Shown in pieces: positions 27,901 through 35,508 of a stretch of DNA of 48,720 nucleotides. The stretch is from an uncultured Schlesneria sp. Its GTDB lineage: Bacteria > Planctomycetota > Planctomycetia > Planctomycetales > Planctomycetaceae. The notes beneath the pieces were generated by a model, which was not told the origin of the DNA, did not search any database, and saw only the letters and a list, made by a program, of their open reading frames with translations. The translations under genes and the position numbers were made by a program. The DNA lies in the NCBI GenBank assembly GCA_903899985.1, contig CAIULL010000163.1, forward strand, positions 1-48,720, given 5' to 3'. Each line of letters opens with the position of its first letter. The stretch's first letter is position 1.

Positions 27901-28248
27901 GTCGACAATCGCGATGGTTTGACCAGTGCCGTCACCCGTGATCCCGCCAAATGTGATCGTATTGATACCGTACGCTTGCCGCATTTGGGCTGGCGTGACA
28001 CCACCCGATGGTGCGGCGGTCCCGTTGCTTGTGACGCCGTGCGGATGCGCGAGAACGAAGTCGGTGTGTGCCATCGTCAGCGGGTCAGCGGCCGGAGCAC
28101 CACTCAGCAAACGGCGAGGTTCCAACGCTTGAATCTCGATGCTGACAACCGACCATTGTTGCGATTGTCTGGCACGGCGCGCTGCCCGGTGTCCCCGCGT
28201 TCCGTTGATGAGCTGCCGCACGGTCTTTAACCACGAATGACGCACCAT
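21985..28248 (-). CDS. Giant S53 (sedolisin) peptidase with LEPRxLL signal, galactose-oxidase-like and cadherin-like domains
   Basis: A 2087-residue secreted multidomain protein. LEPRRLLS at 42-49 is the planctomycete LEPRxLL signal. The sedolisin (S53) domain covers about 80-430: Glu165 and Asp169 in EESLD, oxyanion Asp247 in STGDSG and nucleophile Ser345 in GGTSLAAP. The calcium-site region is FHDITTG followed by GYDLVTGIGSP. No inhibitory propeptide of the usual 180 residues is present. About 440-720 are kelch-like blades (VLPNGKVLAGY, EIYDPVTNTWTPI), and about 790-885 resemble the galactose-oxidase C-terminal E-set domain. A long Gly/Thr-rich beta region follows, and from about 1430 come five cadherin-like modules of about 130 residues. 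The ATG at 28248 has aggggа-like purines (agggga) 9 bases upstream. An extracellular polymer-degrading or adhesive role is inferred. Confidence 0.87.
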   Translation of the reverse strand: MVRHSWLKTVRQLINGTRGHRAARRARQSQQWSVVSIEIQALEPRRLLSGAPAADPLTMAHTDFVLAHPHGVTSNGTAAPSGGVTPAQMRQAYGINTITFGGITGDGTGQTIAIVDAYNDPTALTDLPAFDAYFGLANPPSFKVLDEFGGTNLPANAAVGGWAVEESLDIEWAHVMAPNASIILYEANSPFNSDLYTAVDTARNLAGVSVISMSFGGSEFPGISNLDYHFLTPNGHQGVTFVASTGDSGAPGGYPALSPNVVAVGGTTLSIDSSGNYLGESGWSGSGGGISNYEKEPAFQKSVQNTGQRTIPDVSMDADPASGVPVYDSYDLGSATPWTTVGGTSLAAPMFGGVMAVVDQGRIISGQTTLDGSTQTLPAIYKLPAADFHDITTGNNGFSAAKGYDLVTGIGSPVTNNFIPDLAGNPTGPTGWVPVTVSDPAGSSGVMTLLSDGSVMVQSGGVTNQFKRLTPDASGSYTNGAWSSLASSSKTRLLNGQNVLPSGKVLVLGGTYTNPFNPTLATNANTGEIYDPVTNTWTPIASFPQAQFGDGPTVVLPNGKVLAGYINGTQTYLYDPVANTWTQTGSKLHSDSSNNENWVLLSDGSVLSYDASGSGKAQRYVTSTGTWVDAGTVPVALTGSTYGNLLGPATLLPDGRAFFVGANGNTAIYTPTTNSWVAGPVLPAGIGADSSPGVMLPNGHFLFAADTPGVDTFGKHVANGPTYFFDFDPVANAISDVTPAGLLNNSISGQASNLRMLALPNGQVLLSNQTTGVIWTFSPTGNPQPAWKPTVTGVSANATSFTLTGTQLDGISSGASFGSGAEMASNYPIVSLTSSSGTVSYARTQNWTPGVETGGAVVSTQFTMPTGFGPGAYLLSTSASGVSSDKSLFIDMGAGVNNITLQESPIDPTQVQVLQNGSLLSQFALKSFTSIIVAGDSGNDQLTVDLSNGNFIPLNGINYDGGQGSNGLAIKGTTADISSYLPSNAPGVNGKQGVVVVDNLPIRFNGLAPLDISGFGSVTVSPSGQNDNLLIANGTNLTAGIAGVGSAKSLVISGTTTGTAIETVAVWNVQQLTVNTGATPLTDGSDTVTIPGIDGTAATGANVSSVDIETGNAGSDSASISGSIKLDGTLKVDAHGAITDSGATITTAGGVWLAAAGSLNIGSGSSINSGGKITLEADVTAADQGNSGVGTLTIAAGDVVSSTEGSTTAITLRAADMTIAGSVTGVGTSGVTVRTSVPSLPMSVGGSNNAVTGVNLTAAEVANIVTGSGGSVTFGDSSQLGNITFTKAKTATTAGASTFVIQSSTGNGQIILDNGGTTTTGLDGNGGKVSLTPGKGGLYATGSASAFPLSTKGFTASGSPINLSLNFAPSVGTKFTIVNNTSNQPIVGTFTNLPQGGVITATYLGLPYTFTANYAGGDGNDLVLTAINAGSALLNNIESTALIYIERSTTKVTSTLTVTPVGADLLQAATAQISGNYQPGIDNLLFTNTSKITGTWNPLTGILSLNGADTTANYQAALRSISYFNSSFNPTVSSRTITFSVHSPTGVSSLSRNVAVIPVNNAPTITTDSGSLYYVPNTTVAISPGATVTDPDNATLPSATVQITSNYSATQDQLLFTNTSTIHGTWNAAAGVLTLTGADTVANYQAALESVQYRNLASIPNSLPRTVSFVTTDGSLSSSPATRTIVFNPISNGPVLSAIESAPVNYTQNDPAVLITSSLQAIDSVNANLTGASIRIAANYISGQDFLKFTNTSKILGTWDAKTGTLTLSGTDSVANYQNAIRSITYNGTNGNPVQSTKVISFQVSDSQSSSNVVTRNILINAVPQLNSIESNALAYVFGNGPQQITATLQVTGSYNPTLTGATVLLQNAQVGDLLQFTSVPGISGNYDSVSGILTFTGSGSLATYQSLLQSVTYTTTSLNPPNVTRIADFQVFLGTHQSNIVARSITFTTQNGVPFLSNIESDPLSYSASGPALNVTNSLIVYNPSTATISGAVIQITNNYSIGKDILTFINTGNITGTYFSATGRLVLTGTDTVANYQAALRSITFSYIGKLPSTATRTISFQVTDGANFGIYDSNIITRDVNVGY

Positions 28249-28821
28249 GTTCAAGATTCCCCTGCTACGTAGTCTACTGCGAAGAAACGGACAGCCGGCC
28301 AATCATTCAGACCGCCAGAATCGGGACGAATACAAAGACCCATTGAATAAAACCGAATTTGCGGATTTTAGGCTGAATACCAAAAGATAATGGGGCCGTG
28401 GATGCGCTAGCAAGCAATTTTTCCCCATACGACGCAATTAAGCGAAGTATTTTCCAGCAACTGTCTGTTTTTCGAAGTGGAGGTTTCCAGCCTTCTCGCG
28501 ACTTTTTCTTGTGCCGCTCCGCGCCGCGTCGACTTGTTGAGCCGCACCATTTTCCTGCAACCATCACCAGCAGACTCGAAGCCACTTGGTCATTGGAGAA
28601 ACTCCTGTTTTGACCGCGAGAATTCGATTCTCACGATTGTCCCTCGCGATCGGGTCTGATGACGGGACCTCTTCGGGAGACTCGGGTTACGGTTATTGGA
28701 CCGCCGCGACAGACTCTGTTTTCAGAGTGCATCATCTCGGTTCGTTTTTCCCCGGCGCGCGGCTTTGGTATTGTCGACGGCACCTGAACCGTTTCGCAGG
28801 CTCGAAAAAGAAGGCTTACTC
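28249..28821. other. Divergent intergenic region upstream of the S53 and heme/WD40 genes
   Basis: About 570 bases between two divergent large genes; both promoters must lie here, but none could be recognised with confidence. The reading frame of the heme/WD40 gene stays open up to 28696, but that part is not protein-like in composition. No RNA gene was seen. Confidence 0.4.
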
Positions 28822-31605
28822 ATGCGATACCGATTATCATTGCTTGCGAATGTGTTTTTGCTCGCCGCCCCGGCGTTCGTCGCTGCCGTCGAACCTCCTG
28901 ATTTTAATCGACAGGTCCTGCCCGTCTTCCGGAAATACTGCAACGGCTGTCATAACGCCAAAGACGCCGAAGGGGGCCTCGTCCTGCAGGACTTTGCCCG
29001 CACCTTGAAAGGTGGGGACGACGGACAGGTGCTCGTTCCTGGCAAAAGTGCCACTAGCCGACTTTGGCAACGTGTCACTGCCAGCGATGAAACACGGATG
29101 CCTCCCAAAGATCAGCCCGTTCCAACAGCACAGGATCTGGAGCTCGTTCGCAACTGGATCGACGCGGGTGCCAAGGCTCCTGCAGGGGGAGCGTCGGAAA
29201 CGGGTCTCGTCACGCCGAAGATTGTCGCCACCAAGAAGATTGATGAAGCGATTACTTCGGTCGCGTTCTCGCCGAATGGAGAGTGGCACGCCCTTGCGAA
29301 ACCGCATGGAATCGAGATCGTCGGCGCTGATGGCGTGAAAAGGCTGTTCGGGCACACGGGAGTTATCAACGAGATCCGCGTTTCACGCGACGGACAATGG
29401 CTTTATGTCGCGTCAGGTGAAACCGGCCTCGTCGGCGAGGCGACGTTCTGGAGAACGTCGGACTGGTCGCGCGGCAGGGTCATTCAAGGGCATCGTGACA
29501 CGATCTATTCTGCTCAGCTCAGTCCCGACGGAACAATTCTGGCGACGGCCAGTTATGACCGCGATGCCATCACCTGGAATATTGCTGATGGACAGCCATT
29601 GAAGGTTTTCAGCGGACATAATGACCCGATTTATGGACTCAGTTTTTCTCCGAATGGAAAACTGCTCGCGACGGCGAGTGGCGATCGAACGATCAAGTTA
29701 TGGGACGTCGCGACCGGCCATCGCCTGGATACCTTTTCTCAACCCGCCAAAGATCAGACAACCGTCGTCTTCAGCCCTGATGGTGGTGTCGTCGCTGCGG
29801 GTGGAGCTGACGCGAGAATCCGCATCTGGCAGATCAGCGAAACTGGTACAGAAGGGACAAATCCCATTTTGTATGCCCGGTTCGCGCACGAAGGCCCGAT
29901 TCTCAAGCTGGCCTATTCGCCCGACGGACGACTGCTGGCGTCGTCATCAGAAGACTTGCGCATCAAGCTTTGGGAGACCAGGACGTATACTCAGGTTGCC
30001 GTACTTGAACGACAGTCCGACTGGGCATCCGCACTCGCCTTCTCGCCCGACAACCGACGTCTGCTGGTTGGTCGTATGAATGGCGAGCACCAGTTCTATC
30101 CAGTTGATCCAGGCTGGCTCGAATCGAAAAATGATTTGCAACGACTGGATGAATCCCCCTCATCGCTGGCGACAGGCAATTCACTCGCCGAGACGATCCT
30201 GCAGACGACAGAAAACGAACCCAACGACACGCTGGCCAACGCCACAAAACTTCCCTTTCCCGGTACGGCCAAGGGTGAATTGAAAGCCTTGAACGGCGCC
30301 GCGTCTGACGTCGATCTGTATCAATTCGAGGCCAGGAAGGGTGAGACCATCGTCCTGGAAACGAATGCCGCCCGGGCCGGGTCAGACGCGGACACAAAGC
30401 TGGATGTTTTGCATGCCGACGGCACACCCGTCCTTCAGGCGTTATTGCAGGCGGTCCGTGATTCATGGATCAATTTCCGACCGATTGATTCGTCATCGCC
30501 CGACGTTCGACTCGAATTCTGGGAAGAGATGGACCTTAATCAGTATGTCTACGTGTCGGGCGAAGTCTGCAAAACCTTCCGGGCACCCCAGGGTCCTGAT
30601 TCCGGCTATTCCCTCTATTCCATCGGTGGGAAGCGGCGAAACTATTTTAATACTAGTGCAACAGGTCACGCGAAAGACGAACCGGCCTATATCGTCGAGG
30701 CATTTGCCCCCAATTCAGAAATCGTCGAAAACGGCCTGCCGGTTTTCCCGCTCTATTTTTCCAACGATGATGACGGTGAGCGAAAGTATGGCAAAGACTC
30801 GCGCCTGACATTCACTGTACCTGCTGACGGAACTTACTATGTCAAAGTGAGTGACGTGCGGGGTTTCAGCGGCGACAAGTACTTCTACACATTAACCGCC
30901 CGTCCCTCGCAGCCTGATTTCTCGGTCGAGATCAACACGTTGAATCCAAAAGTCCCGGCAGGAAGCGGACAACGTCTGAAGTTCACGTTGAACCGTCTCG
31001 ATCAATTTGACGGAACTGTGCGACTCGATCTTGCCGGACTTCCCAGGGGATTCCAGGCATCGTCACCGGTCATTTTCCAGCGCGGTGCGTATGAGACTCA
31101 GAGCGTAATCACCGCCAGCAGTGACGCTGCGGAACCGACAAAGGAGGACTGGGATCGGATCACAATCCTGGCAACGGGCGAGGTCGGCGGTCAGCTTGTC
31201 ACGAGAACCGTTGGCGGCCTCGGCGAGTTGAAGCTGGAAAAACCCGCTCCGATTCGAGTCACGTTGATCCCCGACGATCCAAAGTATGAAACGGCGGATC
31301 ACGGACTGGTCATTGAACCAGGAACGACGATTACGGCCAAAATTGTCGTCACAAGGAACGGACATGAAGACGATGTCAAATTTGAAATTGACAATCTTCC
31401 CCACGGGATTATTGTCGATAACATCGGCCTGTCGGGGGTGCTGGTCCGAAAACAGGAGACCGAACGTCAAATCTTCCTCACGGCACGCCCCTGGGTCCCG
31501 GAAACCGACCGCTTAATCCACGCCGTGGCTCAAGGAGTCGGCAACCAGGCCTCACCCGCAATCCGCCTGCACGTCCGCAAGCGTCCCGGATTGGTCGCAA
31601 AATAG
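28822..31605 (+). CDS. Heme-binding (PSCyt1-type) WD40/PPC fusion protein
   Basis: A 927-residue exported protein. A signal peptide (LSLLANVFLLAAPAFVAAV) is followed by a planctomycete cytochrome-c-like domain with the heme motif CNGCH at 40-44 and MPPKDQP as a probable axial-ligand region. From about 150 to 440 run about six WD40 repeats (for example GHNDPIYGLSFSPNGKLLA, TIKLWDVATG), probably forming a propeller. A PPC-like domain follows at about 460-560 (ENEPNDTLANATKLPFPG), and beta-rich domains fill the rest. The start at 28822 has aagaagg 7 bases upstream and begins exactly at the signal peptide. Such fusions are widespread in planctomycetes and of unknown function; a periplasmic or surface redox or binding role is inferred. 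The gene stands alone. Confidence 0.88.
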   Translation: MRYRLSLLANVFLLAAPAFVAAVEPPDFNRQVLPVFRKYCNGCHNAKDAEGGLVLQDFARTLKGGDDGQVLVPGKSATSRLWQRVTASDETRMPPKDQPVPTAQDLELVRNWIDAGAKAPAGGASETGLVTPKIVATKKIDEAITSVAFSPNGEWHALAKPHGIEIVGADGVKRLFGHTGVINEIRVSRDGQWLYVASGETGLVGEATFWRTSDWSRGRVIQGHRDTIYSAQLSPDGTILATASYDRDAITWNIADGQPLKVFSGHNDPIYGLSFSPNGKLLATASGDRTIKLWDVATGHRLDTFSQPAKDQTTVVFSPDGGVVAAGGADARIRIWQISETGTEGTNPILYARFAHEGPILKLAYSPDGRLLASSSEDLRIKLWETRTYTQVAVLERQSDWASALAFSPDNRRLLVGRMNGEHQFYPVDPGWLESKNDLQRLDESPSSLATGNSLAETILQTTENEPNDTLANATKLPFPGTAKGELKALNGAASDVDLYQFEARKGETIVLETNAARAGSDADTKLDVLHADGTPVLQALLQAVRDSWINFRPIDSSSPDVRLEFWEEMDLNQYVYVSGEVCKTFRAPQGPDSGYSLYSIGGKRRNYFNTSATGHAKDEPAYIVEAFAPNSEIVENGLPVFPLYFSNDDDGERKYGKDSRLTFTVPADGTYYVKVSDVRGFSGDKYFYTLTARPSQPDFSVEINTLNPKVPAGSGQRLKFTLNRLDQFDGTVRLDLAGLPRGFQASSPVIFQRGAYETQSVITASSDAAEPTKEDWDRITILATGEVGGQLVTRTVGGLGELKLEKPAPIRVTLIPDDPKYETADHGLVIEPGTTITAKIVVTRNGHEDDVKFEIDNLPHGIIVDNIGLSGVLVRKQETERQIFLTARPWVPETDRLIHAVAQGVGNQASPAIRLHVRKRPGLVAK

Positions 31606-32217
31606 TAGGTCGCCACACCCAGACTGAAATACGGATGTACTGCGATGTAAATCGAAGGCACCAACACTGACCATCTTGTTACGACATCACGAATGATTGA
31701 ATCGATCGCAGTCAACACTTGGCGACGTATAGATTTCGCCTTCTCGCGACCCAACGTGTCAGCAGTTCCAATAGCCATGATTGTAGTCCGCCCCCGATGC
31801 CCCCTGTTGAATAAAGGACACTAAACCTGAAGGGTCAACAGCTCCCGGGAGAAATGATGCGTGACCATCGAATGACGCCGATGACAGTAAGTAACCGAAC
31901 ACTCGCCCTGTCAGGTCTCGTAATCATGTCTCTTAACCAATCGCCAGGGTCTCCGGATGTCAAACTTCTCGGTGAACGCGCGCTTGTGATGTACTCTACG
32001 CCTTCTCGCATATTCGAATGCTTCGCTCGTTATATGAGGAGCCGGCGGGTTACGAAGACTCTTCTACAAGGCGTTCAAGAATATATGACGATACCGAATT
32101 GAAATGACGTTCTTTTGCGTAACAATAAGCTTAGGCTCAAAGACGTATTTTATGAGGCAGCGGCCCCGACGTTGTCGTTGGAATGGTCGCATTTTGCCAT
32201 TTTTGGAAGACTTAACG
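31606..32217. other. Intergenic region, no supported gene
   Basis: About 610 bases without a supported gene. Two short frames exist (31530-31778 on the - strand and 31854-32102 on the + strand), but neither has a recognisable domain and the first overlaps the end of the heme/WD40 gene. Composition is close to the surroundings, so remnants of a decayed gene cannot be excluded. Confidence 0.4.
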
Positions 32218-32637
32218 ATGACTGATCAGTTGCCCTGGTATCACGAAGGACTGCGTTTTCAGTGCAGTCAGTGTGGAAACTGTTGCACGGGTGGACCCGG
32301 TGTGGTTTGGGTGACCGACGACGAGATCCGTGAAATTGCTGAGTTTCGTGGCTTGTCGATTGGCGAAATGCGGATCAACCACACAAAACTATATGGCGGC
32401 AGGGTCACTTTGCGTGAGTTCGCTAACGGTGACTGCACCTTCTTCGACGGTCAGACACGTCGATGCACGATCTATCCTGTGCGGCCACCTCAATGTCGTA
32501 CGTGGCCATTCTGGAACTCGAACCTCGAAAGTCCCGAAACGTGGAAACGAGCACAAACCGTCTGTCCCGGCATGGGTGAAGGCGATTTGGTTCAACTCGA
32601 GAACATCCACCTTCAGGCTGCTGTCATCGATATCTGA
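32218..32637 (+). CDS. YkgJ-family cysteine-cluster protein
   Basis: A 139-residue protein of the YkgJ/CxxCxxCC family, thought to bind a zinc ion or iron-sulfur cluster. The N-terminal cluster FQCSQCGNCCTGGPG supplies Cys16, Cys19, Cys22 and Cys23. A second cluster lies in GDCTFFDGQTRRCTIYPVRP and PQCRTWPFW. The biochemical role of the family is not settled. The ATG at 32218, with ggaag 8 bases upstream, gives a product starting just before the first cluster; the frame is open to 32104, but that part is unlike the family. It stands alone on the + strand, 580 bases from the end of mrdA. Confidence 0.9.
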   Translation: MTDQLPWYHEGLRFQCSQCGNCCTGGPGVVWVTDDEIREIAEFRGLSIGEMRINHTKLYGGRVTLREFANGDCTFFDGQTRRCTIYPVRPPQCRTWPFWNSNLESPETWKRAQTVCPGMGEGDLVQLENIHLQAAVIDI

Positions 32638-33168
32638 AAATATACCAAGCAGAAAGCAGTTTTAGACGAGGCGAGTTGAACGTTGCCTCAACTATCGCCG
32701 CGTGACAAAAAAGCCCGGAAGCAACTGGTCCCAGGGGGGCGAAGGACATCAGTTGCTTCCGGGGCGATCGGACTCAGCAATAGTCACGGGACGGATCACA
32801 TCCTTGTGAGACGTCCCGTATCCGCTCATCGTTATCTGCATCGCAGCATCCATGCCGCAATAACGGATACCGTTCGTCCAGGGGGCCGAAACGAGTGGAT
32901 GTGGAGTTCAGTTGTCATGAAACGAATTCATCGATTGAGGGGTCGCATTCGATCAGATTGTTAACGAGATTCGATTCAATGACTGAGGGTTGTACTTATC
33001 GACGTGGTGCTTGATTCAGTGATCGTCAAAGCAAGCGGGGGAAACATAGAGGCTTGTTTCCATTGGGTCAACACGACTTTCTCGTGTTTATTCCATTTTG
33101 TAAAAATTGGAAAAAGTACTTGTTTTCTAAGGTTCATGGCACGTGAATCGTGACCAGTTTCATGAACG
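32638..33168. other. Intergenic region, possible long 3' end of the mre operon
   Basis: About 530 bases with no supported gene. The only clear signal is the terminator at 32706-32763. Between it and the end of mrdA lie about 400 bases; if mrdA is read through to the terminator, this would be an unusually long 3' untranslated region. A 34-codon frame on the - strand near 32840 has no ribosome site and was not accepted. Confidence 0.45.
32706..32763 (-). terminator. Rho-independent terminator downstream of mrdA
   Basis: A perfect 14-base stem pairs 32714-32727 with 32750-32763 around a 22-base loop. On the - strand it is followed directly by cttttttg (32713-32706), an excellent U-tract. The only upstream transcript on that strand is the mreB-mreC-mreD-mrdA operon, whose last gene stops at 33169, so this is its likely end. 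Confidence 0.8.
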
Positions 33169-35508
33169 TTACTGTTTCTGCGACTGACGCGTCACCGTAC
33201 GTTCACTGACCAGATTGGGGACTTTAGTAACAAGCCCCAACTCCACCAACTTCTTGACGAATTCATGTGCGACCGGCCCCGCAGCCGCACCACCTCCTCC
33301 GCCATTCTGCAGAACGACGACGAAGGCAATCCGAGGTTGTTCGGCAGGCACATATCCTGCGAACCAGGCGTGATCGATGCCATTTGTTTCCGCCGTTCCC
33401 GTCTTACCTGCGATCGTGACCTCTTTCATCCGCACGGTTTTATAGCCGGTCCCGCGAGGGTGATGGACGACCATGGTCAATCCTTCACGGATGCTGTCCA
33501 GAGTTTCCTCGTGCAGCCCCTCAATGGAAGTTGGATTGAGATGTGACGGAGACCTTCGTATCGAACTTGACTCGTCCATGAGTCCAGGGTCCGAATCCGC
33601 AGCAAGATGCGGAGTCACAAGATTTCCACCGTTGGCGATGGCCGCCATCGCCCGCACGATTTGAAGAGGAGTCACCATCAACTTTGACTGCCCGATCGCA
33701 AGGTCAAGAGTATCTCCAAGCCTCCACGCCGGACGCCGTTCGCCAGGCACCGTTGGCAAATCAGGTGCAGGAAGAAATCCGGCAGATTCCGAAGGAAGAT
33801 CGACCCCTGTCTTACTGCCAATTCCAAATCGCCTTGCCCAATCGACGAGTGTTTGAGGTCCCATTCGCCTCGCGGCAGTGTAGAAATAGACGTTACACGA
33901 ACGACACAGAGCGTCAGCCAGCGTCACTTCACCATGCCCTACCCCGTAATGCCGAAAAGGGAGACATCGGTGCTTATCCGGTTGATTGAGATACCCCTGA
34001 CAATAAAACCGTTCATTGGGTGGCATCTTGCCACTCTCAATCGAGGCGACCGCTGAAATGACTTTGAAGACCGAACCGGGAGGTAACGCCATTTGAGTTG
34101 CACGTGATAGAAACGGGCTTCTTGGGTCTGACATGACTTCGTCCCATTGAGCCGAATCGGGGGTCACCATCAGGTTCAAATCAAACCGCGGCGCAGCGGC
34201 TGCCGCAAGAATGGCCCCTGTATGAACATCGATTGCGACCAGACACCCTCCTTGCGGACATGTCGGATCACGATAACGACCGTGACTCGTTTCCGGGTCC
34301 ACAGCCCCTTTGAGCGTCACCTTGCTCAACGCCAGGTCAAGGAGCTGTTCTGCCCGAAGCTGAACTTCGCTATCGAGAGTCAGAACGAGATCTCGGCCAT
34401 GTTGAGGCGGACGGACAATTCGAGTGTCGACAATCTCATCACGCCAATTCTTGATCAAGGCTTGTCGTCCACGAACCCCTTTCAAATGGGAATCGTAACT
34501 CAATTCAAGACCGCTGACCCCACAGGGGTCTCCAACGTGGTAGTCCTGCGGATCACCGTCGGGATATGCCTCGCGCCGCTTTTGAAGTTGTTCGTCAGAC
34601 AACGGTTTTCGAAAGCCGATTAAGTGCGCCGCGAACTCACCTTTGGGGTACGTTCGCTGAGAATGGATGAGAACCTTCGTATACGGATATCGCTCGGGAT
34701 GCCCTTCAATCTCAGCCTTCATCTCGGCATCGATATGGGAAATGACCGAGTGAAAGCCTTCTTCATCTTCAATGACTCTCAGGCTGTCACTTTGTTCGGG
34801 AGGTTCCGAAATGGCTTGCTGCAGACGTTCCCAGAAAGCGCTCCATGAATACTCGGTCATCACTTCAGCAGAAGCATCACCCGACCGGTCTTTCTGATGC
34901 CGTTGCCGATATCGACGCTGAACCGATTCCTTGATTCGCTCGACTCGCGTTTGTTGTTTTCGTCGTGATTCCAATAGATCATTTAATGGTCGACCGGCCA
35001 GGTCGGCCAGTTTCTGCCACAGGAGCTCTCGCTCGGCGATAACCTTGTTCTTTTCTTCGCTCAGCTTCACCTTGTCCTTGCGATCGGCCTTGCTTAATCG
35101 AGATCTGGCCCTGGATGTGACCCAGTCATTGTCAGGCGGGTCCTGAATCTCACGATAATGAACCGCAACATCGTAACGCTCAATGTCGCCGGCCAGCACG
35201 CTTCCGTCCGCGGCCAGAATCCGACCGTCCCTGGCAGGAATTTCCTGCAGCGTTTCGGTCGTCCGCGCAAACGCCACGGCGAAGTCGTCTTGCAATTCAA
35301 GCTGCAATTGACCAACGCGACCAATCACGACCAGAACAGGCAAGGCCAGAACCAGCCACAACAAAGTCAGTCGAAATTGTGGATCTCGATCCGCATTCCA
35401 CTCTGTCTGACTAGAGTCATCTCCGCTGCCAAAGACTGGAACTGGACGGTTTAACATGGTTTGCCAGTGAATTCTTCGTGACCAAACGGGTTCAATATTA
35501 TCGGGCAA
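33169..35508 (-). CDS. mrdA: Penicillin-binding protein 2 (elongation transpeptidase) with an insertion
   Basis: Class B transpeptidase of the elongasome, cross-linking peptidoglycan during side-wall growth. One membrane anchor (about 47-67) leads to the pedestal with QEIPARDGRILAADGSVLA. The active site is complete: SVFK with nucleophile Ser479, SCN at 537-539 and KTG at 702-704. At 779 residues it is about 150 longer than usual. The excess is a charged, predicted coiled-coil or helical stretch at about 130-270, rich in Lys, Arg, Glu and Gln (KADRKDKVKLSEEKNK, RRYRQRHQKDRSG). The TTG start at 35508 overlaps mreD by 11 bases; an ATG at 35457 is the alternative. Order and strand match a mreBCD-mrdA operon; rodA, which usually follows, is absent. 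Confidence 0.93.
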   Translation of the reverse strand: MPDNIEPVWSRRIHWQTMLNRPVPVFGSGDDSSQTEWNADRDPQFRLTLLWLVLALPVLVVIGRVGQLQLELQDDFAVAFARTTETLQEIPARDGRILAADGSVLAGDIERYDVAVHYREIQDPPDNDWVTSRARSRLSKADRKDKVKLSEEKNKVIAERELLWQKLADLAGRPLNDLLESRRKQQTRVERIKESVQRRYRQRHQKDRSGDASAEVMTEYSWSAFWERLQQAISEPPEQSDSLRVIEDEEGFHSVISHIDAEMKAEIEGHPERYPYTKVLIHSQRTYPKGEFAAHLIGFRKPLSDEQLQKRREAYPDGDPQDYHVGDPCGVSGLELSYDSHLKGVRGRQALIKNWRDEIVDTRIVRPPQHGRDLVLTLDSEVQLRAEQLLDLALSKVTLKGAVDPETSHGRYRDPTCPQGGCLVAIDVHTGAILAAAAAPRFDLNLMVTPDSAQWDEVMSDPRSPFLSRATQMALPPGSVFKVISAVASIESGKMPPNERFYCQGYLNQPDKHRCLPFRHYGVGHGEVTLADALCRSCNVYFYTAARRMGPQTLVDWARRFGIGSKTGVDLPSESAGFLPAPDLPTVPGERRPAWRLGDTLDLAIGQSKLMVTPLQIVRAMAAIANGGNLVTPHLAADSDPGLMDESSSIRRSPSHLNPTSIEGLHEETLDSIREGLTMVVHHPRGTGYKTVRMKEVTIAGKTGTAETNGIDHAWFAGYVPAEQPRIAFVVVLQNGGGGGAAAGPVAHEFVKKLVELGLVTKVPNLVSERTVTRQSQKQ

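Noticed and set aside
31530-31778. 82-codon minus-strand frame overlapping the end of the heme/WD40 gene
   Set aside because: Its sequence is moderately protein-like with a possible purine-rich ribosome site, but no family is recognised and a third of it is antisense to a solid gene.
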